Source: Acidobacteriota bacterium
GTDB taxonomy: Bacteria; Acidobacteriota; Terriglobia; UBA7540
Length of the DNA: 5,407 nt
Assembly (NCBI GenBank): GCA_021828225.1
Contig: JAKASH010000271.1
Location: 1-5,407, forward strand
Direction: 5' to 3'
The notes beneath the pieces were generated by a model that worked only from the letters and a program-made list of their open reading frames with translations, ran no database searches and was not told the DNA's origin. Below, in pieces: positions 1 through 5,269 of this stretch. Every line of letters starts with the position of its first letter. Position 1 is the first letter of the stretch. The position numbers and the translations under genes are program-made.

Positions 1-352
1 GGTCCAAATGAAGAGCGCGATGAAGGTCGCGTATGGCTTCCTGAAAATGCTTCTGCTTGAAGGCGATTCCAGCAAGCTCCACAGGAAAGCGCCGATCACT
101 GGGGTACTTCTTTTCGCCTGATGTGAAAGCTTCCTTCGCTTCTTCCCACCGCTGCAACCGGGCGAACGCCATACCGCGGTAATAATAGAAGTCCGCCGAT
201 TTGCTGGAGCACTGGCCGGCCGCGCGCAGGAGTTCACTCCAGCGTCTTTCTTTGTAAAGCTTTTGAAGGGTCGCCTGGTTGCAGGATTTTTGCGCCTGGG
301 TGGCGGAAGGGAATGCCAGCAGGATGCAGAGAACAACTGCTTGAGCTGTCAA
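1..352 (-). CDS. Exported TPR-repeat protein, partial (3' end beyond left edge)
   Basis: The first 117 residues are visible; the stop lies outside the window. The reading frame opens with TTG at 352-350, whose last two bases are the first two of the peptidase TGA stop (351-349), so translation is probably coupled. An AGG lies 8 bases upstream. Residues 1-20 form a signal peptide with little N-terminal charge, a hydrophobic core (AVVLCILLAF) and a likely cleavage site after ATQA. Residues about 54-86 (DFYYYRGMAFARLQRWEEAK...) and 87-117 (...GIAFKQKHFQEAIRDLHRAL) have the TPR pattern of paired amphipathic helices. Cysteines at 24 and 48 could form a periplasmic disulfide. In PA2778-type proteins, as I recall, TPRs follow the C39 domain in the same chain, so this looks like the detached TPR half acting with the upstream peptidase. 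That partnership is inferred; the TPR fold and export signal are read from sequence. Confidence 0.8.
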   Translation of the reverse strand, partial: MTAQAVVLCILLAFPSATQAQKSCNQATLQKLYKERRWSELLRAAGQCSSKSADFYYYRGMAFARLQRWEEAKEAFTSGEKKYPSDRRFPVELAGIAFKQKHFQEAIRDLHRALHLD

Positions 353-909
353 CGACCCAGCCTGGGGACGACGAGGAGGGTCCAGTTGTGCATCGGGCGC
401 CATCGCTTCTCAAAGTTTGCTTGATCCATCTTCAGGAGCTTCCGCTGTTCCGGGTCGTTAACCAGGACGACTCCCTCCCGCCAGTCGAACCCGACGACCA
501 CGACGTAATGCAGTGGCCCTGACTTCCCGGAGTCCCTCAAGCAAACGATGAGCGGACGTCCTTTGTCGAGGTTATGGCGCAAGTCTTCCAATGCGCCGCG
601 GAACGCAAACACGCGAAAGCCGTTTTGGCGGAAGTAGCGCTCCATATCGGAGGCATAGATCCCCTTAGCTTTCGAATTGTAGAGGTCGTGCTGAATGCGG
701 CAAGCGTTAGCGGCGGGCGGGATCTTTCCGTCCTTATCCTTCCGCCAGTACTGCATGACCATCGAAATGCAGGCCGCCCCGCACCCATTCGTCTGCTGCC
801 TGACAAACGGAACATTCAGCCAGATTCCCGGGGCCACCGTGAGGGTGCCGGCCAGCACCACAGGAAGCAGTGCTGGCATCCAGACGCCCGGCCACTTGAC
901 GCGTCGCAT
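349..909 (-). CDS. C39-family (papain-like) cysteine peptidase, PA2778 type
   Basis: A 186-residue protein with an N-terminal hydrophobic segment (residues about 9-30) that is a signal peptide or membrane anchor, followed by a compact peptidase C39-like domain. Catalytic features are visible: a Gln at 38 or 39 for the oxyanion hole, the nucleophile C43 in NGCGAACISM, H134 in PLHYVVVVGF, and D152 in VNDP. The spacing and the hydrophobic strand after the histidine fit stand-alone C39 domains. No ABC transporter domain is present, unlike bacteriocin exporters, so the enzyme probably acts in the periplasm. It starts 5 bases after the PA2779-like gene stop with only a weak ribosome binding site (AGAAG), which suggests coupling. 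The TPR gene overlaps its stop. Gene order (PA2779-like, then C39, then TPR) is the main reason for the PA2778 assignment. The substrate is unknown. Confidence 0.85.
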   Translation of the reverse strand: MRRVKWPGVWMPALLPVVLAGTLTVAPGIWLNVPFVRQQTNGCGAACISMVMQYWRKDKDGKIPPAANACRIQHDLYNSKAKGIYASDMERYFRQNGFRVFAFRGALEDLRHNLDKGRPLIVCLRDSGKSGPLHYVVVVGFDWREGVVLVNDPEQRKLLKMDQANFEKRWRPMHNWTLLVVPRLGR

Positions 910-914
910 GGCTT

Positions 915-1319
915 CTAACGTGTCGCGATAAGCACAATGACCGCAGTTCCAAGTGCAATCAGGATATAAGTGATCTGCAAATTGGTCAGCGCGCCCGCAG
1001 CGAAATTCTTCTGGGCCTTGTCAGCCCTTGAAGCAAGCCGCGCCAGTTCCTGGTTGCTCAACGACGGAACAGCTCTTTTGATTTGGACGGGGTCAAGGTG
1101 AGCGGATTTCAGCGCTTTTTCAGCGCGCGTGGAAGAGAAAAACTTCTCAACCTGGGTGATATTCTGCTGCCGCTTACGGGCAACCGAAAGGGTAGCCTGT
1201 TGCAGGTCCGAAGGTGAAACAATATGGCTCTGAGCGGCCGCTAGTGAAGGAGCTTGAAGCAGAAATCCTAAAGCACATACTACAGAGGTGACGAGCATCC
1301 GGTAAATCGTAGAACGCAA
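915..1319 (-). CDS. PA2779-like small membrane protein with signal peptide and C-terminal helix
   Basis: A 134-residue protein of unknown function. Residues 1-29 are a signal peptide (charged start, hydrophobic 9-22, AAA at 27-29 as cleavage site). The middle, about 35-108, is polar and helical and contains HIVSPSDLQQ, a heptad-like stretch and PSLSNQELARLASRAD, resembling the LS-x-x-EL-x-x-L core of PA2779-family proteins. A single hydrophobic helix (113-132) ends in ATR at the C terminus, just after FAAGAL. The start is set by a strong AAGGAGG at 1334-1328, 8 bases before TTG at 1319. A longer reading from TTG at 1340 would place this Shine-Dalgarno inside the gene, so I reject it. It leads the cassette with the C39 peptidase and TPR protein and has a candidate promoter upstream. 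It may be the membrane partner or the substrate of the peptidase. The family call is from remembered patterns and synteny. Confidence 0.75.
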   Translation of the reverse strand: MRSTIYRMLVTSVVCALGFLLQAPSLAAAQSHIVSPSDLQQATLSVARKRQQNITQVEKFFSSTRAEKALKSAHLDPVQIKRAVPSLSNQELARLASRADKAQKNFAAGALTNLQITYILIALGTAVIVLIATR

Positions 1320-1327
1320 AGTGAATT

Positions 1328-1334
1328 CCTCCTT
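1328..1334 (-). promoter_or_regulatory. Strong ribosome binding site that fixes a TTG start
   Basis: On the minus strand this reads AAGGAGG, a full match to the anti-Shine-Dalgarno, 8 bases before TTG at 1319. It decides the start of the PA2779-like gene against the upstream in-frame TTG at 1340. Confidence 0.8.
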
Positions 1335-1367
1335 ATCCAACAGTTGTTGCCCCTTCCCCTTCGAACC

Positions 1368-1396
1368 ATTCTACGGAGTAAAGAGCAGTTCGACAA
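1368..1396 (-). promoter_or_regulatory. Candidate sigma-70 promoter for the PA2779-like/C39/TPR cassette
   Basis: On the minus strand, TTGTCG (1396-1391) and TAGAAT (1373-1368) are separated by exactly 17 bases. The -10 differs from consensus at one position and the -35 at two. A transcript starting near 1361 would have a leader of about 40 bases before the TTG start, including the strong AAGGAGG. The -35 box overlaps the outer arm of an inverted repeat (1392-1399), so a regulator or the structure could affect it. This is a prediction by eye only. Confidence 0.45.
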
Positions 1397-1456
1397 GCTC
1401 GGCTGCGATTTGGAGCGATTTTGTTGGAGCCCAGATTACAAAATCGGCAGCTTGTC
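1392..1456. repeat. Nested inverted repeats between the SDR gene and the PA2779-like gene
   Basis: The outer arms are GACAAGCT (1392-1399) and AGCTTGTC (1449-1456), a perfect 8-bp inverted repeat. The inner arms are GATTTTGT (1417-1424) and ACAAAATC (1438-1445), also perfect over 8 bp, and TGG/CCA (1425-1427/1431-1433) can extend the inner stem with a 4-base bulge. A competing fold pairs GCTGC-GATTT with AAATC-G-GCAGC. The element begins 15 bases past the SDR stop, so it could be a 3' processing or termination structure. No T-run follows on either strand, so it is not a standard intrinsic terminator. The outer arm also carries the predicted -35 box. Confidence 0.6.
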
Positions 1457-1471
1457 AGGTCAAATTGATGT

Positions 1472-2263
1472 TCAATAGATTCCTTTGACGAAGCCCCCGT
1501 CGATTGCGACGGAAACGCCCGTGATGTAGCTGGCACGTTCAGAGGCAAGAAACACGACCATGTTGGCAAACTCTTCTGGCTGCCCCAACCGACCCAGCGG
1601 GACCTGCTTCGCCCAGCGATCCTGGACCTGTTTTGGATCAAGCCCTTCCGCCTTAGCCAGCCTGCCGGAGAGTTCATCCAATCGAGAGGTGAGCGTATAG
1701 CCCGGACAAACGTTGGTGGCCAGAATGTTGTCTTTTCCATATTCGTTGGAAAGACTCTTCATCAGCCCGCTGACCGCTGACCGGACGGAATTGGACAGCA
1801 CCAGGTTGTCAATCGGCTGCTTCACGGATGCGGAAGTAATGGTGATCAGCCGGCCCCATTTCCGTTTCTGCATCAGCGGCAGCACTTCGCGCACAAAGTA
1901 GAGCGTACTCATCAGGTTCAGATTCACACCCGCCTGCCAGTCTTCCAGCGTGGTTTCAGCGAAAGGCTTGGCCGGAGGGCCGCCCGCATTCGTTACGCAG
2001 ATATCCACACGTCCAAAGTGGTCTTTCGTTTCCGCGACGAAGCGCCGGACTTCTTCGTACACCGTTACATCGACAGTTCGCGCCAGAACTTTGACCCCGG
2101 TCTCCTTGCGAATTTCCTCCGCCGTGCTGTTGAGGACCGACTCTGTCCGCGCACAGATCGCCAAATTCGCCCCTTCCCGCGCCAGGCCCTGCGCAACGGC
2201 CTTTCCCAGTCCCTGACTTGATGCCGCCACGATGGCGACCCGGTCTTTCAAGCCCAGATCCAT
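1472..2263 (-). CDS. Atypical short-chain dehydrogenase/reductase (SDR), FabG-like fold
   Basis: A 263-residue protein of full SDR length with a Rossmann fold: N-terminal strand and loop (residues 9-20), D65-V as the usual adenine-contact pair, NAGG at 92-95, N114, S144, a PG at 187-188, and the typical C-terminal ending ITGVSVAIDGGF. It resembles 3-oxoacyl-ACP reductase-like enzymes but departs from them at key sites. The TGxxxGxG motif reads AASSQGLG (first Gly is Ala14), and the YxxxK pair is S157 and R161 (SNSVR). I recall a conserved subgroup of BKR-like SDRs with this LSNxxR signature, so this is probably a real subfamily and not a broken gene. Cofactor use and activity are therefore uncertain. 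ATG at 2263 has GGAG 8 bases upstream. It lies 120 bases after the cupin on the same strand and may be cotranscribed. Substrate unknown. Confidence 0.88.
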   Translation of the reverse strand: MDLGLKDRVAIVAASSQGLGKAVAQGLAREGANLAICARTESVLNSTAEEIRKETGVKVLARTVDVTVYEEVRRFVAETKDHFGRVDICVTNAGGPPAKPFAETTLEDWQAGVNLNLMSTLYFVREVLPLMQKRKWGRLITITSASVKQPIDNLVLSNSVRSAVSGLMKSLSNEYGKDNILATNVCPGYTLTSRLDELSGRLAKAEGLDPKQVQDRWAKQVPLGRLGQPEEFANMVVFLASERASYITGVSVAIDGGFVKGIY

Positions 2264-2309
2264 TTTCTCGTCTCCAATTCTCTCGCAGTAAAGTGCGGGC
2301 CATCCCGAA

Positions 2310-2327
2310 CCGCCTGCTGTAAGGCGG
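2310..2327. repeat. Short GC-rich hairpin between cupin and SDR genes
   Basis: CCGCCT (2310-2315) and AGGCGG (2322-2327) form a 6-bp stem with a 6-base loop. No T-run follows on the minus strand, where transcription would run from the cupin to the SDR. It could stabilise or attenuate the message; it is not a convincing terminator. Confidence 0.35.
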
Positions 2328-2383
2328 CCGAAGCATCGATCGCAGACGCGATTTACGGACCCCGCCCGGGTTCGCCTGCCCCG

Positions 2384-2734
2384 CTAACCTTTGCGCAAAT
2401 AGTCGTCCTGGCCGGTCAGCCAGTCCGTGCGGATGGGGGTGAATATTTCAATATCAAACGTGTCTTCAATCGCCACAACGCCGTGCGGGACGTTCGAAGG
2501 AATCTGCACAATTTCGCCTTTTCGAACGATAACTTCCTGGCCGCCGATTTCGAACTTCAGCGCACCCTCCAGGACGTAAGACATCTGTTCGTTTTCATGC
2601 TGGTGCACAGGAACAACTCCGTCCTTGGCGATATAAATCTGCGCTACCGTAAGCTTGTCACCCGTGACCACCTTGCGCCAGATTTTTGGATTCATCTGCT
2701 CTTTTCGCACTGAATCCCACGCATACAACGGCAT
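2384..2734 (-). CDS. Single-domain cupin protein
   Basis: A 116-residue protein containing one conserved cupin barrel (cupin_2 type). Motif 1 is GVVPVHQHENEQMSYVLEG, supplying H44 and H46, with Q50 where the classical motif has Glu. Motif 2 is GEIVQIPSNVPHGV, supplying H84. The HxH-x3-Q...H set is a usual metal site in small cupins of the HxHxxEQ type. The N terminus (about 1-30) and a charged tail (TDWLTGQDDYLRKG) flank the barrel. The protein is cytoplasmic, with no signal peptide. ATG at 2734 has GGAGG (2745-2741) 6 bases upstream. It is the first minus-strand gene of the divergent region, with the SDR 120 bases downstream. Small cupins next to SDRs often act on small organic molecules, either as metal enzymes or as sensors, but nothing here fixes the substrate. 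Confidence 0.88.
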   Translation of the reverse strand: MPLYAWDSVRKEQMNPKIWRKVVTGDKLTVAQIYIAKDGVVPVHQHENEQMSYVLEGALKFEIGGQEVIVRKGEIVQIPSNVPHGVVAIEDTFDIEIFTPIRTDWLTGQDDYLRKG

Positions 2735-2750
2735 AGCAATCCTCCGATAG

Positions 2751-2770
2751 TTCTTGTAGTTTCTTGCAAT
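2751..2770. repeat. Tandem imperfect decamer repeat upstream of the cupin gene
   Basis: TTCTTGTAGT and TTCTTGCAAT are directly adjacent and match at 8 of 10 positions. Spacing of one helical turn puts both on the same DNA face. They fall between the cupin ribosome binding site and its candidate -10, so an operator or leader role is possible. Low copy number makes chance a real alternative. Confidence 0.35.
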
Positions 2771-2773
2771 GGC

Positions 2774-2809
2774 ATTTTACATTCCGGAATGAGAGTTTGG
2801 CGATAAAAT
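2774..2809. promoter_or_regulatory. Candidate divergent promoter region (paired -10-like boxes)
   Basis: TAAAAT occurs once on the minus strand (2779-2774, toward the cupin) and once on the plus strand (2804-2809, toward the methyltransferase), arranged back to back across the palindrome at 2780-2791. Each differs from TATAAT at one position. I see no good -35 box at standard spacing for either, so an activator-dependent promoter or a different sigma factor is possible. The call rests on position and AT-rich context. Confidence 0.3.
2780..2791. promoter_or_regulatory. 12-bp perfect palindrome, candidate operator in divergent intergenic region
   Basis: CATTCCGGAATG is its own reverse complement. 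It lies in the 150-base divergent gap, immediately upstream of the leftward -10-like box and 12 bases before the rightward one. A dimeric regulator bound here could control both directions. A 12-bp palindrome is expected about once per 4 kb by chance, so only its position gives it weight. Confidence 0.35.
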
Positions 2810-2884
2810 AAGCCAAGGTTCAGCAGAAAAGCATCGATCCTGTTGTGGCTCTCCTGCCAACCTCGAGTCCGGCACTTTACAAAG

Positions 2885-3502
2885 ATGTCAATTGAGCTCA
2901 CCAAGGCAGTGGACTGGCTGGCAGTTGTTTACGCCGTGCTCTATTTTCCGGTGCCTGTCTACTGGCTGCTGATTCATCCTGCCGTCAGCTTCTGGCGAGG
3001 GGTTGGGTACCGGTCCTTCTGGATTGCGTTGCCGGTGTGGATCGCGGTGGGCCTTCCTCTGGTTTACATTGACAATTCCCTGTTCGCCTGGCGATTGCCT
3101 CGCGACCTTGGAACTTATTGCCTGGGGACAATGCTCCTGGCCTTGAACCTCTGGGTTGGCCGCCGCGTGCATCAGAAATTCAGCTTCAAGAAACTAGCCG
3201 GGCTTCCGGAGCTGAATCCCGGCCACGCCCTTCGTGGAATCGTCAGCACGGGCATATACGCGCGCGTCCGCCATCCCCGGTATGCAAACATCATGCTAGG
3301 TTTTATTGGCTTCGCGCTGCTCACTGGCGCCGCGGGAATTTTTCTGCTGGCAATTGTCACTTTCCTGTTGTATTTGATAGTCGCTCCGCTCGAAGAGCGA
3401 GAACTCCGGGAACAATACGGTTCTGAATACGAAGCTTACGCGCGTACGGTGCCTCGGTTTCTGCCCCGGTTCTGGCAAAGGCCCCGCAAATCATCCTTAT
3501 AA
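2885..3502 (+). CDS. Integral membrane methyltransferase, ICMT/PEMT-like
   Basis: A 205-residue protein with about five membrane segments (roughly 10-31, 46-63, 74-92, 134-148 and 151-168). The C-terminal half carries the family signature: GIYARVRHPRY (123-133, with H130-P131 and Y133), then EERELREQYGSEYEAYARTVPRFLP (from E170), the RHPxY and EE...G-x-x-Y...VPR pattern of isoprenylcysteine carboxyl methyltransferase and phospholipid N-methyltransferase relatives. These residues form the S-adenosylmethionine pocket in characterised members. Bacteria mostly lack prenylated proteins, so the acceptor is more likely a lipid or another small hydrophobic molecule (inference). I chose ATG at 2885; a frame from TTG at 2843 adds 14 polar residues (rich in Cys, Arg and His) with no better ribosome binding site. 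Neither start has a strong Shine-Dalgarno. The next gene follows after 10 bases. Confidence 0.83.
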   Translation: MSIELTKAVDWLAVVYAVLYFPVPVYWLLIHPAVSFWRGVGYRSFWIALPVWIAVGLPLVYIDNSLFAWRLPRDLGTYCLGTMLLALNLWVGRRVHQKFSFKKLAGLPELNPGHALRGIVSTGIYARVRHPRYANIMLGFIGFALLTGAAGIFLLAIVTFLLYLIVAPLEERELREQYGSEYEAYARTVPRFLPRFWQRPRKSSL

Positions 3503-3507
3503 GGAGG
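3501..3507 (+). promoter_or_regulatory. Ribosome binding site overlapping the upstream stop codon
   Basis: AAGGAGG shares its first two bases with the TAA stop of the methyltransferase gene (3500-3502), giving TAAGGAGG, a perfect anti-Shine-Dalgarno match. It lies 5 bases before ATG at 3513. Ribosomes finishing the first gene can reinitiate directly, so the two proteins are likely coupled. Confidence 0.85.
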
Positions 3508-3512
3508 TTTCC

Positions 3513-4691
3513 ATGCGAAGCTTGTTTCAGGCGGCCCTGCTTGCAGGCATCATGCTGTGGTCCTGGCCTCTGGCTGCGCAGCAAGGCCGCAACTGCTCGA
3601 GTTATTCCATCATCGTCGGATCCCCTGAAGACAAACTGATGCTGGCCGTGAACGCGGCAAGCGACGCCAACGCCAAGGTTTCAATCCTTGAAAAGTTTGC
3701 TCTGGAACACTCGGACTCCACGTACATGCCCTGTGTCGATCAGCTTCTTACAAAGTATTACGCCAGCCTCAAGCAGTACGATCAGGCGATTGCGGCCGGT
3801 CAAAAAGCCGTTGCCTCCAACTACCTGGACGTCACCTTTCTGGAGGACCTTCTTCAGGCCTACATGGGAAGTGGCAAGGCCGGAAGCGAACCTTTCGATC
3901 TCATCATGAAGGCCGCGCCGCAGATCCAAGCGGAAACGAACGTTTCCAGAAACGTCAGTGAAAGCGATGCCCAGTATGAAGCGGCAAAACAGAGTGCCGT
4001 GCAACAGGCCAGGAACGACACGGCCTACATGGTCTATACGTTCTTTCGTTTTCTAGGTAACGTCACCGATCCCAACCAGAAAATCAAGCTTCTCGATCAA
4101 TTTACTCAGGCCTATCCCGAGGTTGCAAAGGAGCAGGGTGGCCGCGTGAACTACGGTTATGCGGTAGCTTATGCGCAGGCCAACCGGTCTCAAAAGGCCG
4201 ATGAGTATGGGGAGAAGGCCATTGCCGCTGACCCGAATGACATCGAGGCTTTGAATCTTGTCTCTTACGACTATGCCGTCCGGCGCCACACCAACCAGGC
4301 CAAAGCCGAGGAGTACGCCCAAAAGGTTCTCACGCTCATTCCCGCCATGAAGAAACCTGATGGGGTTTCCGACGACGCCTTCAAAGCCCAGCAGAACATT
4401 CAGGAAGGTATGGCCCGCCTGACGCTCGGCTTCCTGGATCTCGAGAAGACGAGCCCGTCTCACCGTACCGCCCCAGCCATCAAGGAATTCCAGCAGGCGG
4501 CGGAACTTTTGAAAGCTAATCCGGAGTTGCAAGGCCAGGCTTACTACTTCCTCGGCTACGCCTACGAGGACCTTTATCCTGCGGACCACCGTAGCGCCAT
4601 GACGGCACTGGAACACGCCGCGAGCCTCCATTGTTCCGTGCAGGGCCAGGCGCGCGAATTGCTGGAAAAAGTCAGACGGGCTGTTCATTGA
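3513..4691 (+). CDS. Secreted TPR-repeat protein
   Basis: A 392-residue protein with a signal peptide (MRSLFQAALLAGIMLWSW..., likely cleaved near PLAAQ, residues 20-23). The mature part is mainly helical. TPR-like units are seen at about 72-103 (KYYASLKQYDQAIAAGQKAV), 211-242 (NYGYAVAYAQANRSQKADEY...ADPND), 244-278 (SYDYAVRRHTNQAKAEEYA...) and 342-371 (AYYFLGYAYEDLYP...ALEHAA). The central part, about 140-200, is less repetitive. Cysteines at 28, 74 and 374 are the only ones. TPR solenoids bind partner proteins; this one should act in the periplasm or outside the cell. It is coupled to the membrane methyltransferase upstream through a ribosome binding site on that gene's stop codon. I do not recognise a specific orthologue; similar secreted TPR proteins are common in Acidobacteriota genomes. 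Confidence 0.85.
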   Translation: MRSLFQAALLAGIMLWSWPLAAQQGRNCSSYSIIVGSPEDKLMLAVNAASDANAKVSILEKFALEHSDSTYMPCVDQLLTKYYASLKQYDQAIAAGQKAVASNYLDVTFLEDLLQAYMGSGKAGSEPFDLIMKAAPQIQAETNVSRNVSESDAQYEAAKQSAVQQARNDTAYMVYTFFRFLGNVTDPNQKIKLLDQFTQAYPEVAKEQGGRVNYGYAVAYAQANRSQKADEYGEKAIAADPNDIEALNLVSYDYAVRRHTNQAKAEEYAQKVLTLIPAMKKPDGVSDDAFKAQQNIQEGMARLTLGFLDLEKTSPSHRTAPAIKEFQQAAELLKANPELQGQAYYFLGYAYEDLYPADHRSAMTALEHAASLHCSVQGQARELLEKVRRAVH

Positions 4692-4698
4692 ACCATCT

Positions 4699-4715
4699 GG
4701 CGGGAGGAATCCGCC
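4699..4715 (+). repeat. Small hairpin after the TPR gene
   Basis: GGCGG (4699-4703) and CCGCC (4711-4715) form a 5-bp stem with a 7-base loop, 8 bases after the TPR stop. The sequence then reads CCGGGAAATTT with no T-run, so it is at best a weak or Rho-assisted terminator. The remaining gap to 4843 shows no convincing promoter. Confidence 0.3.
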
Positions 4716-4843
4716 CCGGGAAATTTCTGCTGGACTCTGCGGATTTATCGGTGCAGGATGGCAGGAACGATCCAATTTGCATTAACCGCCGGAAGTGTCC
4801 GCGGCTCAAAAGTAGTGGCGGGGTCCGGCTGAAGAAAGGGGCG

Positions 4844-5269
4844 ATGATGAAGAAAATTGCATTAACCCTCGCAGGAACTCTGATCCTGTTGACGACGGCC
4901 TGTAGCCAGCAACCCACAAGCACCGGTTCACAGTCCTCCACTGCGATGGAGCAAAGTCAGACTGCAACTCCCGCAAGCGCCGCTCACACTTTTTCCGGGG
5001 AAATTATGGACAGCATGTGTGCGGGCATGGGTGGCCATGACAAAATGCTGAAAAGCGGGATGGTCAAGAACGCCAGGCAGTGTACCCTCGAGTGCGTGAA
5101 GATGGGTGCCAAGTTTGTCCTTTACAATCCGGCAACTCGCGCCACCTATAAGCTCGATAACCAGGCGGAGCCGACGCAGTTCGCCGGGGAAAAGGTCACG
5201 GTGAACGGAACTCTTGACGCCTCCACGAACACGATTCACGTGGAGAACATCGAAGCTGCCACGTCCTGA
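4844..5269 (+). CDS. Small lipoprotein, DUF5818-like domain
   Basis: A 141-residue protein. MMKKIALTLAGTLILLTTAC is a lipoprotein signal peptide with the lipidated Cys at 20, so the mature protein is membrane-anchored outside the cytoplasm. A Ser/Thr/Gln-rich linker (21-47) leads to a domain at about 49-137 that begins HTFSGEIMDSMC and ends with small-strand patterns (KFVLYNPATRATYKL, EKVTVNGTLD, TIHVENI) typical of a compact beta fold. C59, the C80-x3-C84 pair, H65 and several Met (55, 58, 62, 68, 73, 87) cluster in the first half and could bind a metal or form a disulfide (inference). I associate this pattern with the DUF5818 family, common in Acidobacteriota; that name is from memory. Start: AAAGGGG lies just upstream, and spacing favours the second ATG (4847) as much as the first. 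The frame also extends upstream into the TPR gene, without support. Confidence 0.8.
   Translation: MMKKIALTLAGTLILLTTACSQQPTSTGSQSSTAMEQSQTATPASAAHTFSGEIMDSMCAGMGGHDKMLKSGMVKNARQCTLECVKMGAKFVLYNPATRATYKLDNQAEPTQFAGEKVTVNGTLDASTNTIHVENIEAATS

Noticed and set aside
574..931. Two plus-strand open frames opposite the C39 peptidase
   Set aside because: They are antisense to the peptidase and show no domain or ribosome binding site.
1338..1349. Near-palindrome CAACAGTTGTTG in the leader of the PA2779-like gene
   Set aside because: The stem is 5 bp with only a 2-base loop, so no stable hairpin; such sequences are common by chance.
1956..2336. Minus-strand frame rich in Arg and Gly overlapping the SDR
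   Set aside because: It is a frame-shifted shadow of the SDR with low-complexity composition and no matching family.
2843..2884. Longer TTG start for the membrane methyltransferase
   Set aside because: The extra 14 residues are polar and Arg/Cys/His-containing with no Shine-Dalgarno; the ATG at 2885 leads more directly into the first membrane helix.
4053..4775. Long open frame of 240 codons on the minus strand, opposite the TPR gene
   Set aside because: It is antisense to a well-supported gene, has no recognisable domain and looks like a codon-bias shadow.
4631..4843. Upstream extension of the lipoprotein reading frame into the TPR gene
   Set aside because: It has no ribosome binding site, overlaps the TPR gene by 61 bases, and would bury the clear lipoprotein signal peptide at 4844 inside the protein.
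4777..4867. Repeated 11-mer TTGCATTAACC (4777-4787 and 4857-4867)
   Set aside because: A few repeated 11-mers are expected by chance in 5.4 kb, and the second copy is inside the lipoprotein signal-peptide codons.
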